Assembly: GCA_905234605.1 (NCBI GenBank)
Contig: CAJOIE010000001.1
Span: forward strand, 1-64,000
Reading direction: 5' to 3'
DNA length: 64,000 nt
Source of the DNA: an uncultured Bacteroidaceae bacterium
GTDB taxonomy: Bacteria > Bacteroidota > Bacteroidia > Bacteroidales > Bacteroidaceae
Shown: positions 8,344-15,939 of the stretch, piece by piece
Numbering within the stretch: the stretch's first letter is position 1
How the letters are laid out: every line of letters starts with the position of its first letter
Made by a program: the position numbers and the translations under genes
The notes under the pieces: model-generated
The model's database searches: none
What the model saw: only the letters and a program-made list of their open reading frames with translations
What the model was told of the DNA's origin: nothing

Positions 8344-9339
8344 TTAGGGCACTTCCACCTTATTGAGTATCTTGGACACTATCTCCTCGGCTGTGACATC
8401 GTTGGCCTCAGCCTCATAGGTAAGGCCTATGCGGTGGCGCAGCACGTCGTGTGCCACGGCACGCACATCCTCGGGAATGACGTAGCCGCGCCGCTTGAGG
8501 AAGGCATAGGCACGGGCGGCAAGGGCGAGGTTGATGCTGGCTCGTGGCGACGCGCCGAACTCCACATAGTCCTTGATGTCCTTCAGACCATACTTCTCGG
8601 GGTAGCGCGTGGCAAAGACGATGTCGGCTATGTATTGCTCTATCTTCTCATCTATATACACCTGACGCACCACGCCGCGGGCATCCTCAATCTCCTTGGT
8701 GGACATGACGGGGCGGACACTGGTGCGCTCGCCTGTGATGTTCTGACGTATGATGCGCTTCTCCTCCTCGAGTTTAGGATAGTCGATAACCACCTTGAGC
8801 ATGAAACGGTCCACCTGTGCCTCGGGCAGAGGATAGGTGCCTTCCTGCTCGATGGGGTTCTGCGTGGCAAGCACGAGGAAGGGACGCGGCAACTGGAATG
8901 TCTCTTTGCCTATGGTGACCTCACGCTCCTGCATTGCCTCAAGCAGGGCACTCTGCACCTTGGCGGGAGCACGGTTGATCTCATCGGCCAGCACGAAATT
9001 GGCGAACACCGGGCCTTTCTCCACCATGAAACGCTCGTCACGCTGGGAGTAAATCATTGTGCCGGTGACGTCGGCAGGCAAGAGGTCTGGGGTGAACTGG
9101 ATGCGACTGAACTTAGCCTCCACAAGTTGAGCCAGGGTCTTGATGGCTAAGGTCTTGGCCAGACCCGGCACACCCTCAAGGAGCACGTGCCCGTCGGAAA
9201 GCAGTCCTATTAACAAGGATTCTACGAGATGCCGCTGGCCGACAATCACCTGGTCCATGCCGGCCATTAGGTTGGTGACAAAAGAGCTCTGGCGCTCTAT
9301 CAGCTGGTTGAGCTGACTGATGTCGATGGATTCTGCCAT
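8344..9339 (-). CDS. moxR: MoxR-family AAA+ ATPase
   Basis: MoxR-type AAA+ ATPase, 331 residues. Walker A is GVPGLAKT at 56-63, Walker B ends in LADE at 117-120, and sensor-type ATQNP lies further on. MoxR ATPases act as chaperone-like assembly factors with von Willebrand A proteins. Here all expected partners (DUF58, BatA, BatB) follow directly. It lies 26 bp after the HU-LysM gene, and I saw no convincing promoter in that gap, so it may be transcribed from farther upstream. Confidence 0.93.
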   Translation of the reverse strand: MAESIDISQLNQLIERQSSFVTNLMAGMDQVIVGQRHLVESLLIGLLSDGHVLLEGVPGLAKTLAIKTLAQLVEAKFSRIQFTPDLLPADVTGTMIYSQRDERFMVEKGPVFANFVLADEINRAPAKVQSALLEAMQEREVTIGKETFQLPRPFLVLATQNPIEQEGTYPLPEAQVDRFMLKVVIDYPKLEEEKRIIRQNITGERTSVRPVMSTKEIEDARGVVRQVYIDEKIEQYIADIVFATRYPEKYGLKDIKDYVEFGASPRASINLALAARAYAFLKRRGYVIPEDVRAVAHDVLRHRIGLTYEAEANDVTAEEIVSKILNKVEVP

Positions 9340-9365
9340 AAGTGTATTTGTATATAATCTAATTG

Positions 9366-10619
9366 TTACTCTTGTGTATGCATGTTGCCCTCACGCGGCT
9401 TGAGCTCAGGTATCTTTATCTCGCTGTCAAGAGCCACGACGTTGGGGTTCTTGATATTGTTGAGAACACATATATATGGCACAAAGTCCTGTGAGTGGTA
9501 GTGCTTGATTGATATGTTGAGAAGTGTCTTCCCTGCTGTCATCTTCTCGGTGTCCTTAATGCCTACGATGAGGTAGTCGCCGCCTTCAAGCTGCGGATAG
9601 GCCAACACCTCCGGGGGCAGTGTGGTCGGGCGTGGCGGCTCCTTGCTTGCGGCCGTCTGTGCAGCTCGCAACGTGTCGCTATCTGCCTTATGCGGTCTGG
9701 CTGTGGCGCGACGCTGCACGGTGGTTGCGGGCCGTTCCTTGACCTGTGCCTCGCTATGACGCTGCCCTGATAGCATTGCCGGCAAGGTTACAGGGCGCAT
9801 GTAATAGCCAACAATATAGCCGACGGCAAGCAACAGCACTGCGGTCAGTGCTCCAAGGAAGAAGTGAAATGCATAGTGCTGACGTGGCGGCGTGCCCGCA
9901 ACGTTGTCTGCATGTTGAACGAGCTGTGCATCCTCTACCACACGGGCATTCTGCACTACTGCCACACGCTCCACCGCATGAGGCTCAACACTTTGGCCCG
10001 GAGCATCCTCCGGCTGGATATCCTCTGCATCCTTAGGCTGGGGTACGTCTTCAGTCTCGGGTTGGGCAATGTCTTCATCCTCTGGCTGGATAGCCTCTGC
10101 ATCCTTAGGCTGGATAGCCTCTGCATCCTTAGGCTGGATAGCCTCTTCGTCCTCTGGCTGGGTTATATCTGTATCCTCTGGCTGGGTTATATCTGTATCC
10201 TCAGGGATGTCTGCTGCATGCGGTTCTGCAACAGTCTTGGCACCGGCAGCGTCGGGCCAGGTTGATGTCATTGCCTCCATATCGGCCGTACTGGTGCGCT
10301 CGTTGAGGACAACTGTCTCAAACTCGGCAAACGGCTTGTTGACGGCATCACGGAGAAGGCCGTCGGGCACGAACACAACCGATGTGTGGCTGTCTATCTC
10401 TATGTCCTGCCCCGTGTTGACGTCGACACTCTTGCGGGCATCCACTTCAAGCAGCTTGAAGGTGCCCAGGCCACGCACTCGCACCACATTCTCCCGCACG
10501 AGGCTGGCTTCTATCTGCTCAAAGAAGAGTCGCACGAAGTCGGCCGCCTCACGCTTAGGCAGATGAGTGCGCTGTGCGAGGGCATCGGCAAGGTCGGTGA
10601 TTGTGAAACGCTGTGCCAT
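9366..10619 (-). CDS. HU-like DNA-binding domain fused to membrane helix and LysM-like domain
   Basis: A 417-residue protein of unusual build. Residues 1-100 form an HU/IHF-type domain (VVRVRGLGTFKLLEVDARKS, TSVVFVPDGLLRDAVN). Residues 140-204 are about eight acidic octapeptide repeats of the form QPxDxExI. Residues about 250-272 are one membrane helix. The C-terminal part (about 345-405) resembles LysM: TAGKTLLNISIKHY, then YICVLNNIKNPN and IKIPEL. There is no signal peptide, so the HU domain should be cytoplasmic and the LysM domain periplasmic, although the basic residues flanking the helix on the C-terminal side do not favour that orientation. The start codon overlaps the preceding HU gene's stop (TGATG). 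The product could tie the nucleoid to the envelope; this is inference. Confidence 0.85.
   Translation of the reverse strand: MAQRFTITDLADALAQRTHLPKREAADFVRLFFEQIEASLVRENVVRVRGLGTFKLLEVDARKSVDVNTGQDIEIDSHTSVVFVPDGLLRDAVNKPFAEFETVVLNERTSTADMEAMTSTWPDAAGAKTVAEPHAADIPEDTDITQPEDTDITQPEDEEAIQPKDAEAIQPKDAEAIQPEDEDIAQPETEDVPQPKDAEDIQPEDAPGQSVEPHAVERVAVVQNARVVEDAQLVQHADNVAGTPPRQHYAFHFFLGALTAVLLLAVGYIVGYYMRPVTLPAMLSGQRHSEAQVKERPATTVQRRATARPHKADSDTLRAAQTAASKEPPRPTTLPPEVLAYPQLEGGDYLIVGIKDTEKMTAGKTLLNISIKHYHSQDFVPYICVLNNIKNPNVVALDSEIKIPELKPREGNMHTQE
10008..10202 (-). repeat. 24-bp coding repeats (QPxDxExI octapeptides)
   Basis: About eight imperfect tandem copies of a 24-bp unit inside the HU-LysM gene. 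They encode the acidic octapeptide repeats between the HU domain and the membrane helix. Neighbouring copies are nearly identical at DNA level, so copy number could vary between strains without breaking the frame. Confidence 0.8.
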
Positions 10620-10906
10620 CAGTCGTTACCTCCTTTCTGCATACGCTCCTTGAGGGCAGGGCATGCCTTGAATGTGGCCACAAGGCGTGGCGGCACGAGC
10701 ATGCGCTGGCCGGTCGTGGGGTTCGTGAGCACACGCTCGGGCTGCATCTTCACGCCAAAAGTGCCGAAGCCTTGCACGGCCAGTGTGCCTTCGTCCTCCA
10801 GCAGGGCCACCATCTCCGTGACGAGGTTTGAGACGAGCACTTGCGTGTCGCGCACATTGTGCTGTGAGGCTGCAGAGAGTGTGGCTATGAATTCCTTGTT
10901 GTTCAT
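10619..10906 (-). CDS. HU-family DNA-binding protein
   Basis: Small HU/IHF-type protein, 95 residues. The pattern GFGTFGVKMQPER, TNPTTGQ and VPPRLVATFKACPALK matches the beta-arm and C-terminal helix of HU proteins, although the arm lacks the usual highly basic RxGRNP form and has TNPTTGQRM instead. It probably binds DNA without strong sequence preference. It follows rimO by 29 bp and overlaps the next HU-like gene by one base (TGATG), so the two are translationally coupled and may form a heterodimer. Confidence 0.88.
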   Translation of the reverse strand: MNNKEFIATLSAASQHNVRDTQVLVSNLVTEMVALLEDEGTLAVQGFGTFGVKMQPERVLTNPTTGQRMLVPPRLVATFKACPALKERMQKGGND

Positions 10907-10935
10907 CCTTCTGTTTCTTGCCTTTTAATGTGCAA

Positions 10936-12297
10936 CTACTTAAGGGTCGTGACGCTCCCTGACGCATTGGCTACGAAGGTGCCGTAGAGGTCGAAGTCAT
11001 CGGCTGAGGTTATACTGACGTTGTAGAACTCTCCTATGCACATCGCGTCGTTGTCCTTGATGCTGATGAGCACTTCCGTGTCCACTTCGGGTGAGTCGTA
11101 CTGGGTGCGGCCGACGTAGAACTCGCCTTCCGTGCGGTCTATCACAACGCGCTGCACGCTGCCCACCTTGGCTTCCTGCACCTCGGCCGAGATGCGTTGC
11201 TGCACACGCATCAGCCGCGACAGGCGTTCCTGCTTGACTGCATCGGGGATGTCGTCGGCATAGGCTTTGGCGGTGGGCGTTCCCTCCTCTTCCGAGTAAG
11301 CGAAGGCTCCCATGCGGTCGAAGCGTGCCCAGCGCACGAAGTCGAGGAGCTCGGCAAAGGCCTCGTCGGTCTCGCCCGGGTGGCCCACCATGAGCGTGGT
11401 GCGCAGACACATGTCGGGCACTTCGCGGCGTAGCCGTTCCACAAAGGCGTAGGTCTCGGCCTTGGTGATATGGCGGCGCATGGCGGTGAGCACGGGGTCG
11501 GCCACATGCTGCAAGGCCACGTCGAGGTAGTGGCACACATTGTGGCAGCGCTTCATCACGTCGAGCAGTTCCCACGGGAAATCGGTGGGATAGGCATAGT
11601 GCAGACGCACCCACTCCACGCCGCTCACATTAGCTATGGCCTCCACGAGCTCGGCTATGGCGCGGCGATGGTAGAGGTCGAGCCCATAGTAGGTGAGCTC
11701 CTGAGCTATCACCTGAAACTCCTTGACGCCCTGAGCCACAAGGCTCTCCACCTCGGCCACGATGGCTGCGATGGGGCGGCTGCGATGGGGTCCTGTTATG
11801 ATGGGTATGGCGCAGTAGCCGCAGTGGCGGTCGCAGCCTTCTGAGATTTTCAGGTAGGCATAGTGTGCAGGGGTAGTAAGCACACGGTCGGGCACCAGTG
11901 TAGTGTCCCACGCATGACCGAGATGAGTGAGCAGCCTGTCCCAGTCGAACTTGCCATACCATCCGTCCACCTCTGGCAACTCGGCTTTCAGCTCGTCCAT
12001 ATAGCGCTGGCTCAGGCAGCCCATCACATAGAGGCGTTGCAGCTGCCCCTCGGCTTTGCGCTTCCCTTGCCGGAGTATCATGTTGATGCTTTCTTCCTTG
12101 GCATCGCCTATGAATCCGCAGGTGTTGACCACGCATATCGTGCCCGAAGGTTGCGCGGGGTCGTGCTTCACATGGTAGCCGGCAGCTGTGAGCTGACGCA
12201 TCAGGCGCTCCGAGTCGACAAGGTTCTTGGAGCACCCCATGGTGAGTATGTCTACTGTGGTTGGCTTCACGCTCCCTTTCCTCCCGCTACTGTGCAT
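10936..12297 (-). CDS. rimO: Ribosomal protein S12 methylthiotransferase RimO
   Basis: Radical SAM methylthiotransferase, 453 residues. The N-terminal domain binds a [4Fe-4S] cluster through C22, C60 and C94; the radical SAM triad C155-x3-C159-x2-C162 lies in SEGCDRHCGYCAIP; a TRAM domain ends the protein. RimO rather than MiaB is indicated by MGCSKNLVDSE and by DSPEVDTEV in the TRAM region. It methylthiolates the conserved aspartate of S12. The ATG overlaps the end of ftsY by 11 bases; an alternative start is the GTG eight codons downstream. Confidence 0.95.
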   Translation of the reverse strand: MHSSGRKGSVKPTTVDILTMGCSKNLVDSERLMRQLTAAGYHVKHDPAQPSGTICVVNTCGFIGDAKEESINMILRQGKRKAEGQLQRLYVMGCLSQRYMDELKAELPEVDGWYGKFDWDRLLTHLGHAWDTTLVPDRVLTTPAHYAYLKISEGCDRHCGYCAIPIITGPHRSRPIAAIVAEVESLVAQGVKEFQVIAQELTYYGLDLYHRRAIAELVEAIANVSGVEWVRLHYAYPTDFPWELLDVMKRCHNVCHYLDVALQHVADPVLTAMRRHITKAETYAFVERLRREVPDMCLRTTLMVGHPGETDEAFAELLDFVRWARFDRMGAFAYSEEEGTPTAKAYADDIPDAVKQERLSRLMRVQQRISAEVQEAKVGSVQRVVIDRTEGEFYVGRTQYDSPEVDTEVLISIKDNDAMCIGEFYNVSITSADDFDLYGTFVANASGSVTTLK

Positions 12298-13261
12298 TGT
12301 TAAACAGACTGTCCACGAAATCGCGGCGGTTGAAGGGTTGCAAGTCCTCCATGCCTTCGCCGAGCCCTATGTACCGGACAGGTATCTTGAACTGGTCGGA
12401 GATGCCCAGCACCACGCCGCCCTTGGCTGTGCCGTCGAGTTTTGTTATGGCGAGCGATGTCACCTCTGTGGCTGCCGTGAACTGTCGCGCCTGCTCAAAG
12501 GCGTTCTGACCTGTGGAACCGTCGAGCACAAGCATCACGTCGTGAGGTGCGTCGGGCACCACTTTCTGCATCACGCGCTTGATTTTAGCGAGCTCGTCCA
12601 TCAGTCCTTTCTTGTTGTGCAGGCGACCGGCTGTGTCGATGAGCACTACGTCGACATCATTGGCCACGGCACTCGAGAGTGTGTCGTAGGCCACACTGGC
12701 GGGGTCGCTGCCCATCTGCTGCTTCACCACGGGCACACCCACGCGCTCGCCCCAGATGACTATCTGCTCCACGGCGGCTGCGCGAAAGGTGTCGGCAGCT
12801 CCAAGCATTACTTTCAGGCCTGCCTGCTTGAACTGGTAGGCCAGTTTGCCTATCGTGGTTGTCTTGCCTACGCCGTTGACGCCCACCACCATGATTACGT
12901 AGGGCTTACGTCCGGATGTGGTGTCAAGGCTGAAGCCATCGGTGTCGCCGCTGTTGTTGGCGGTGAGCAGGGCAACCACCTCGTCGCGCAGTATGCTGTT
13001 CAGCTCGCCGGTGCCGACATATTTGTCGCGTGCCACGCGCTCCTCGATACGGCGGATGATGGACAGTGTTGTGTCGACACCAACGTCGGAGCTCACCAGC
13101 ACTTCCTCGAGGTCGTCGAGCACCTCGTCGTCCACCTTCGACTTGCCTGCCACGGCACGTGCGAGCTTGCCGAAGAAGCTGTCCTTGGTCTTCTCAAGAC
13201 CTTTGTCGAGTGTCTCTTTCTGCTGCTCTTTGCTGCGCGAGAAGAAATTGAATAGACCCAT
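12287..13261 (-). CDS. ftsY: Signal recognition particle receptor FtsY
   Basis: SRP receptor GTPase, 324 residues. The NG domain carries G1 (GVNGVGKTTTIGKL, from about 127), DTFRAAA, G3 (DTAGRLHNKKGLMDEL) and G4 (TKLDGTAKGG). The acidic A domain of Proteobacterial FtsY is missing; instead there is a short amphipathic N terminus (MGLFNFFSR), as usual in Bacteroidota. It brings ribosome-nascent chain complexes to the SecYEG channel. A -7 element lies about 40 bp upstream, and the gene heads the long minus-strand run that ends with PAP2. Confidence 0.96.
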   Translation of the reverse strand: MGLFNFFSRSKEQQKETLDKGLEKTKDSFFGKLARAVAGKSKVDDEVLDDLEEVLVSSDVGVDTTLSIIRRIEERVARDKYVGTGELNSILRDEVVALLTANNSGDTDGFSLDTTSGRKPYVIMVVGVNGVGKTTTIGKLAYQFKQAGLKVMLGAADTFRAAAVEQIVIWGERVGVPVVKQQMGSDPASVAYDTLSSAVANDVDVVLIDTAGRLHNKKGLMDELAKIKRVMQKVVPDAPHDVMLVLDGSTGQNAFEQARQFTAATEVTSLAITKLDGTAKGGVVLGISDQFKIPVRYIGLGEGMEDLQPFNRRDFVDSLFNNAQ

Positions 13262-13299
13262 GTGTGTCTGTCGCTATGTCTGTGACTTTATCAGTTGGG

Positions 13300-13307
13300 C
13301 AAAAGTA
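13300..13307 (-). promoter_or_regulatory. Possible ftsY -7 element
   Basis: Read on the minus strand this is TACTTTTG, a full match to TAnnTTTG, about 39 bp before the ftsY start. I find no matching -33 TTG at 19-21 bp, so the call rests on one half only. Confidence 0.3.
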
Positions 13308-13440
13308 GTACATTGTTTGCTGATACGCGCGCGCAACCATTAAAGATTAAGAATATTAAACACATGAGGGCGCACGCCTCGGGCACACGCGCAGCCACGG
13401 CTGAACGGGGCTCATGCCACCTGCGCACGAAAGCACAAGA

Positions 13441-13500
13441 CGGATAAGCATGTCCCGACGCGCCGTCTCTGCATGAGGCTTGCCGTGACTTGCTTATCCG
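13441..13500 (-). terminator. Inverted repeat after the rpmB-rpmG-DUF4295 genes
   Basis: CGGATAAGCA at 13441-13450 is perfectly complementary to TGCTTATCCG at 13491-13500, with a 40-base loop. It lies 28 bp after the DUF4295 stop and before the ftsY promoter region, so it probably ends the ribosomal protein transcript. There is no T run. The remainder of 13262-13527 shows no gene. Confidence 0.45.
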
Positions 13501-13527
13501 CCTTGCGGATATGCGTGTGTGTGGTGT

Positions 13528-13683
13528 TTAGTTCTTGAAGAAGGCGTCGACGGCCTCGTTGGGCACCATGCGCTCATCGAAGGAATATGAGCCGCGCTCA
13601 TTCTTCACCATCTTGATGACCTTGGTGTAGCTGCGGCCATCGGTCTTACCCGTTTGCAGGGTGGCGACAGTTTTCTTTGCCAT
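13528..13683 (-). CDS. DUF4295 small protein
   Basis: A 51-residue protein starting MAKKTVATLQTGKTDGRSYT and ending DAFFKN. It matches DUF4295, a small basic family found in Bacteroidota directly after the L28 and L33 genes. Position next to rpmG suggests a ribosome-linked role, but none is known. It begins 9 bp after the rpmG stop. Confidence 0.9.
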   Translation of the reverse strand: MAKKTVATLQTGKTDGRSYTKVIKMVKNERGSYSFDERMVPNEAVDAFFKN

Positions 13684-13692
13684 AGTGTCTGC

Positions 13693-13881
13693 TTATTTTA
13701 TTTCCTTGTGCACCGTCACGCGCTTGAGGATGGGGTTATACTTCTTCAGCTCAAGACGGTCGGGCGTGTTCTTTCTATTCTTGGTGGTGATGTAGCGAGA
13801 CGTTCCGGGCAGACCGCTCTCTTTCATTTCGGTGCATTCGAGAATCACCTGAACTCTATTGCCTTTAGCTTTCTTTGCCAT
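13693..13881 (-). CDS. rpmG: Ribosomal protein L33
   Basis: 50S subunit protein L33, 62 residues. The core [20 protein letters not shown] and [12 protein letters not shown] is characteristic. The zinc-binding CxxC pairs of the zinc form are absent (only one cysteine), so this is the zinc-independent type. It lies between rpmB and the DUF4295 gene. Confidence 0.96.
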   Translation of the reverse strand: MAKKAKGNRVQVILECTEMKESGLPGTSRYITTKNRKNTPDRLELKKYNPILKRVTVHKEIK

Positions 13882-13922
13882 GTGTGTAGCTGTTATTACG
13901 TTGTGGTTACGGCCATGCGGGC

Positions 13923-14159
13923 TTACTGGAGGTAGCCCTTAGCAGCGGCTTGCTTGATAGCTGCATCGAGACCGATTTTGTTAATCAAGCGCAGCCCGGC
14001 AGCAGAGATCTTGAGGCTAATCCAGCAGTCTTCTTCCACCCAATAGAACTTCTTGGTGAAGAGGTTGACGTCGAAGACACGCTTGGTGCGGCGCTTAGAG
14101 TGCGACACATTGTTGCCATGCATCGCTTTCTTTCCGGTGATTTGACAAATCTTAGACAT
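13923..14159 (-). CDS. rpmB: Ribosomal protein L28
   Basis: 50S subunit protein L28, 78 residues, starting [20 protein letters not shown]. The frame remains open 18 codons upstream, but the family start and the promoter at 14211-14242 support the ATG at 14159. It has a single cysteine, so like L33 here it is a zinc-free form. First gene of the rpmB-rpmG-DUF4295 unit; leader about 48 nt. Confidence 0.96.
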   Translation of the reverse strand: MSKICQITGKKAMHGNNVSHSKRRTKRVFDVNLFTKKFYWVEEDCWISLKISAAGLRLINKIGLDAAIKQAAAKGYLQ

Positions 14160-14210
14160 TTCAATCTTTCCTTTTGTAACTTTCAGGATATACTTCTTCC
14201 AAACAGGGTG

Positions 14211-14242
14211 CAAAGATATGGCATCGGGAGTGAACGTGCAAC
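14211..14242 (-). promoter_or_regulatory. rpmB promoter
   Basis: On the minus strand GTTG (14242-14239), 20 bp, then TATCTTTG (14218-14211). This fits the Bacteroidota -33/-7 promoter and places the start of transcription about 48 bp before rpmB. Confidence 0.65.
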
Positions 14243-14258
14243 GTTTGGCAAAGTTTTT

Positions 14259-14762
14259 TCATCCTTCGCTGCGCGGAAAGTCACGCTGCAGCCTCTCGCA
14301 GAGCATCTGCAAGGCGCACGAGGTGGCACGCACGGTGTTCTCCTCGCGGCCGTCGTCGCCTGTGAGGCAGCGCACGCTGATGTCGTCACGGCTGCCGGCG
14401 GCAACGTAGATGGTGCCCACGGGTGCCTCGCGGCCTCCTGTGGGACCGGCATAACCGGTCACGGCCACGGCGTAGTCGGTGTGCAGGCGGTCGATGGCGG
14501 CGGCGACCATGGCGCGCGCCACCTCCTCGCTCACGGCTCCTTTCTCTGCAAGCAGCTTGGCGTCGATGCCGAGGAGCTCGGTTTTCATCTCGTCGGTATA
14601 GGCCACTATGCCGCCACGGAAATAGGTGCTGGAGCCTGGGAAGTGGGCCAGAGCCGTGGACACCATGCCGGCGGTGCAGCTCTCGGCCGTGGCTACGGTG
14701 CGCTCCGAGCGCCACAGGTACTCGCTCAGCTCGCGAGCCATTACTTTGGTCTGTATAATCAT
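14259..14762 (-). CDS. cinA: CinA C-terminal-type nicotinamide-nucleotide amidase
   Basis: A 167-residue stand-alone CinA C-terminal domain (PncC type). The ESCTAG motif at 27-32 with its downstream AVTGYAGPTGG marks the family, which deamidates nicotinamide mononucleotide for NAD recycling. The N-terminal MoCF-like half of full-length CinA is missing, which is common. It ends just before the rpmB promoter; upstream it is separated from tsaD by a 128-bp gap filled by a repeat array. Confidence 0.92.
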   Translation of the reverse strand: MIIQTKVMARELSEYLWRSERTVATAESCTAGMVSTALAHFPGSSTYFRGGIVAYTDEMKTELLGIDAKLLAEKGAVSEEVARAMVAAAIDRLHTDYAVAVTGYAGPTGGREAPVGTIYVAAGSRDDISVRCLTGDDGREENTVRATSCALQMLCERLQRDFPRSEG

Positions 14763-14810
14763 CTCTGTGTAACTATTTATGTATTAAACCGTTGACTTAT
14801 GCACCACGTG

Positions 14811-14887
14811 GGTGCAGGGTGTTTGGGAGCACCATGCATGGTGATGCGCATCACGATGCAGGGCATGTGTCCTGACCGTGCAGGGTG
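14811..14887 (+). repeat. Exact 22-bp period TGCA array (array B)
   Basis: TGCA occurs at 14813, 14835, 14857 and 14879, spaced exactly 22 bp, in the forms TGCAGGG, TGCATGG, TGCAGGG and TGCAGGG. The last anchor ends 8 bases before the stop codon of tsaD on the minus strand, so the array would be the start of its 3' untranslated RNA and also the leader region before cinA. No other feature is seen in 14763-14890. Confidence 0.75.
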
Positions 14888-14890
14888 TCA

Positions 14891-15916
14891 TTATATCTCC
14901 ACGCGGCTGTAGGCTGGGGCATTCATGGGGCAGAACTCGCGGGCCGCGTACTTGAATGTCGCTGCCGTGGCTATCATGGCCGCGTTGTCTGTCGTGTAGC
15001 TGAACTTGGGGATGTAGACAGTCCAGCCATAGCGGCGGGCGTGGTCGAGGAACGCCTGGCGCAGTCCTGTGTTGGCACTCACGCCGCCGGCCACGGCCAC
15101 ATGCTTGATGCCAAGGTCGCGGGTCGCACGGCGCAGCTTGTTCATCAGTATGTCCACCACGGTGTGCTCGAGCGATGCCGCGAGGTCGGCCTTGTGGTGC
15201 TCGACGAAGTCGGGGTCGTCGCCAAGCCAGTCGCGCAGGCTGTAGAGGAACGAGGTCTTGAGGCCGCTGAAGCTATAGTCGTAGCCTGCGATGTGAGGCC
15301 GTGCGAAGGTGAAGGCCACGGGGTTGCCCTGACGTGCCAGACGGTCTATCACCGGACCGCCAGGGTAGCCCAGCCCCATCACCTTGGAGCACTTGTCGAT
15401 GGCCTCGCCGGCAGCATCGTCGATGGTCTGCCCCACTATCTGCATGTCATTGTAGGCGCGCACGAGGATGATTTGTGAGTTGCCTCCGCTGACGAGCAGG
15501 CAGAGGAAGGGCAGCGGCGGGGGCACATGGTCGTCGCCAGGCTCGTGTATGAAGTGTGCCAGCACATGGCCTTGCAGGTGGTTGACGTCTATCATGGGTA
15601 TGCCCAGGGCCGCGGCCATGCCCTTGGCAAAGCTCACGCCCACAAGCAGCGAGCCCATGAGCCCGGGCCCGCGGGTGAAGGCTATGGCCGAGAGCTCCTC
15701 ACGGCACACTCCTGCGCGCTTGAGGGCTGCGTCGACCACGGGCACTATGTTCTGCTGATGCGCACGCGATGCCAGCTCGGGCACGACACCGCCGTAGGCC
15801 TCGTGCACGGCCTGCGAGGCTGTCACGTTGGAGAGCAGGGCACCGTCGCGCACCACTGCCGCGCTGGTGTCGTCGCAGCTGCTCTCTATGGCCAGTATGA
15901 CTACAGGTTTACTCAT
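14891..15916 (-). CDS. tsaD: tRNA threonylcarbamoyltransferase TsaD
   Basis: TsaD (Kae1/YgjD family), 341 residues. It transfers the threonylcarbamoyl group to A37 of ANN-decoding tRNAs with TsaB and TsaE. The ASKHA fold begins with LAIESSCDDTS; metal-binding H113 and H117 are in VNHLQGHVLAH; YSFSGLKTS and AGGVSANTGLR are also family marks. It lies 23 bp after map. The array B repeats follow its stop codon. Confidence 0.97.
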   Translation of the reverse strand: MSKPVVILAIESSCDDTSAAVVRDGALLSNVTASQAVHEAYGGVVPELASRAHQQNIVPVVDAALKRAGVCREELSAIAFTRGPGLMGSLLVGVSFAKGMAAALGIPMIDVNHLQGHVLAHFIHEPGDDHVPPPLPFLCLLVSGGNSQIILVRAYNDMQIVGQTIDDAAGEAIDKCSKVMGLGYPGGPVIDRLARQGNPVAFTFARPHIAGYDYSFSGLKTSFLYSLRDWLGDDPDFVEHHKADLAASLEHTVVDILMNKLRRATRDLGIKHVAVAGGVSANTGLRQAFLDHARRYGWTVYIPKFSYTTDNAAMIATAATFKYAAREFCPMNAPAYSRVEI

Positions 15917-15939
15917 ATCCTGATGTTATCCGATAAATG

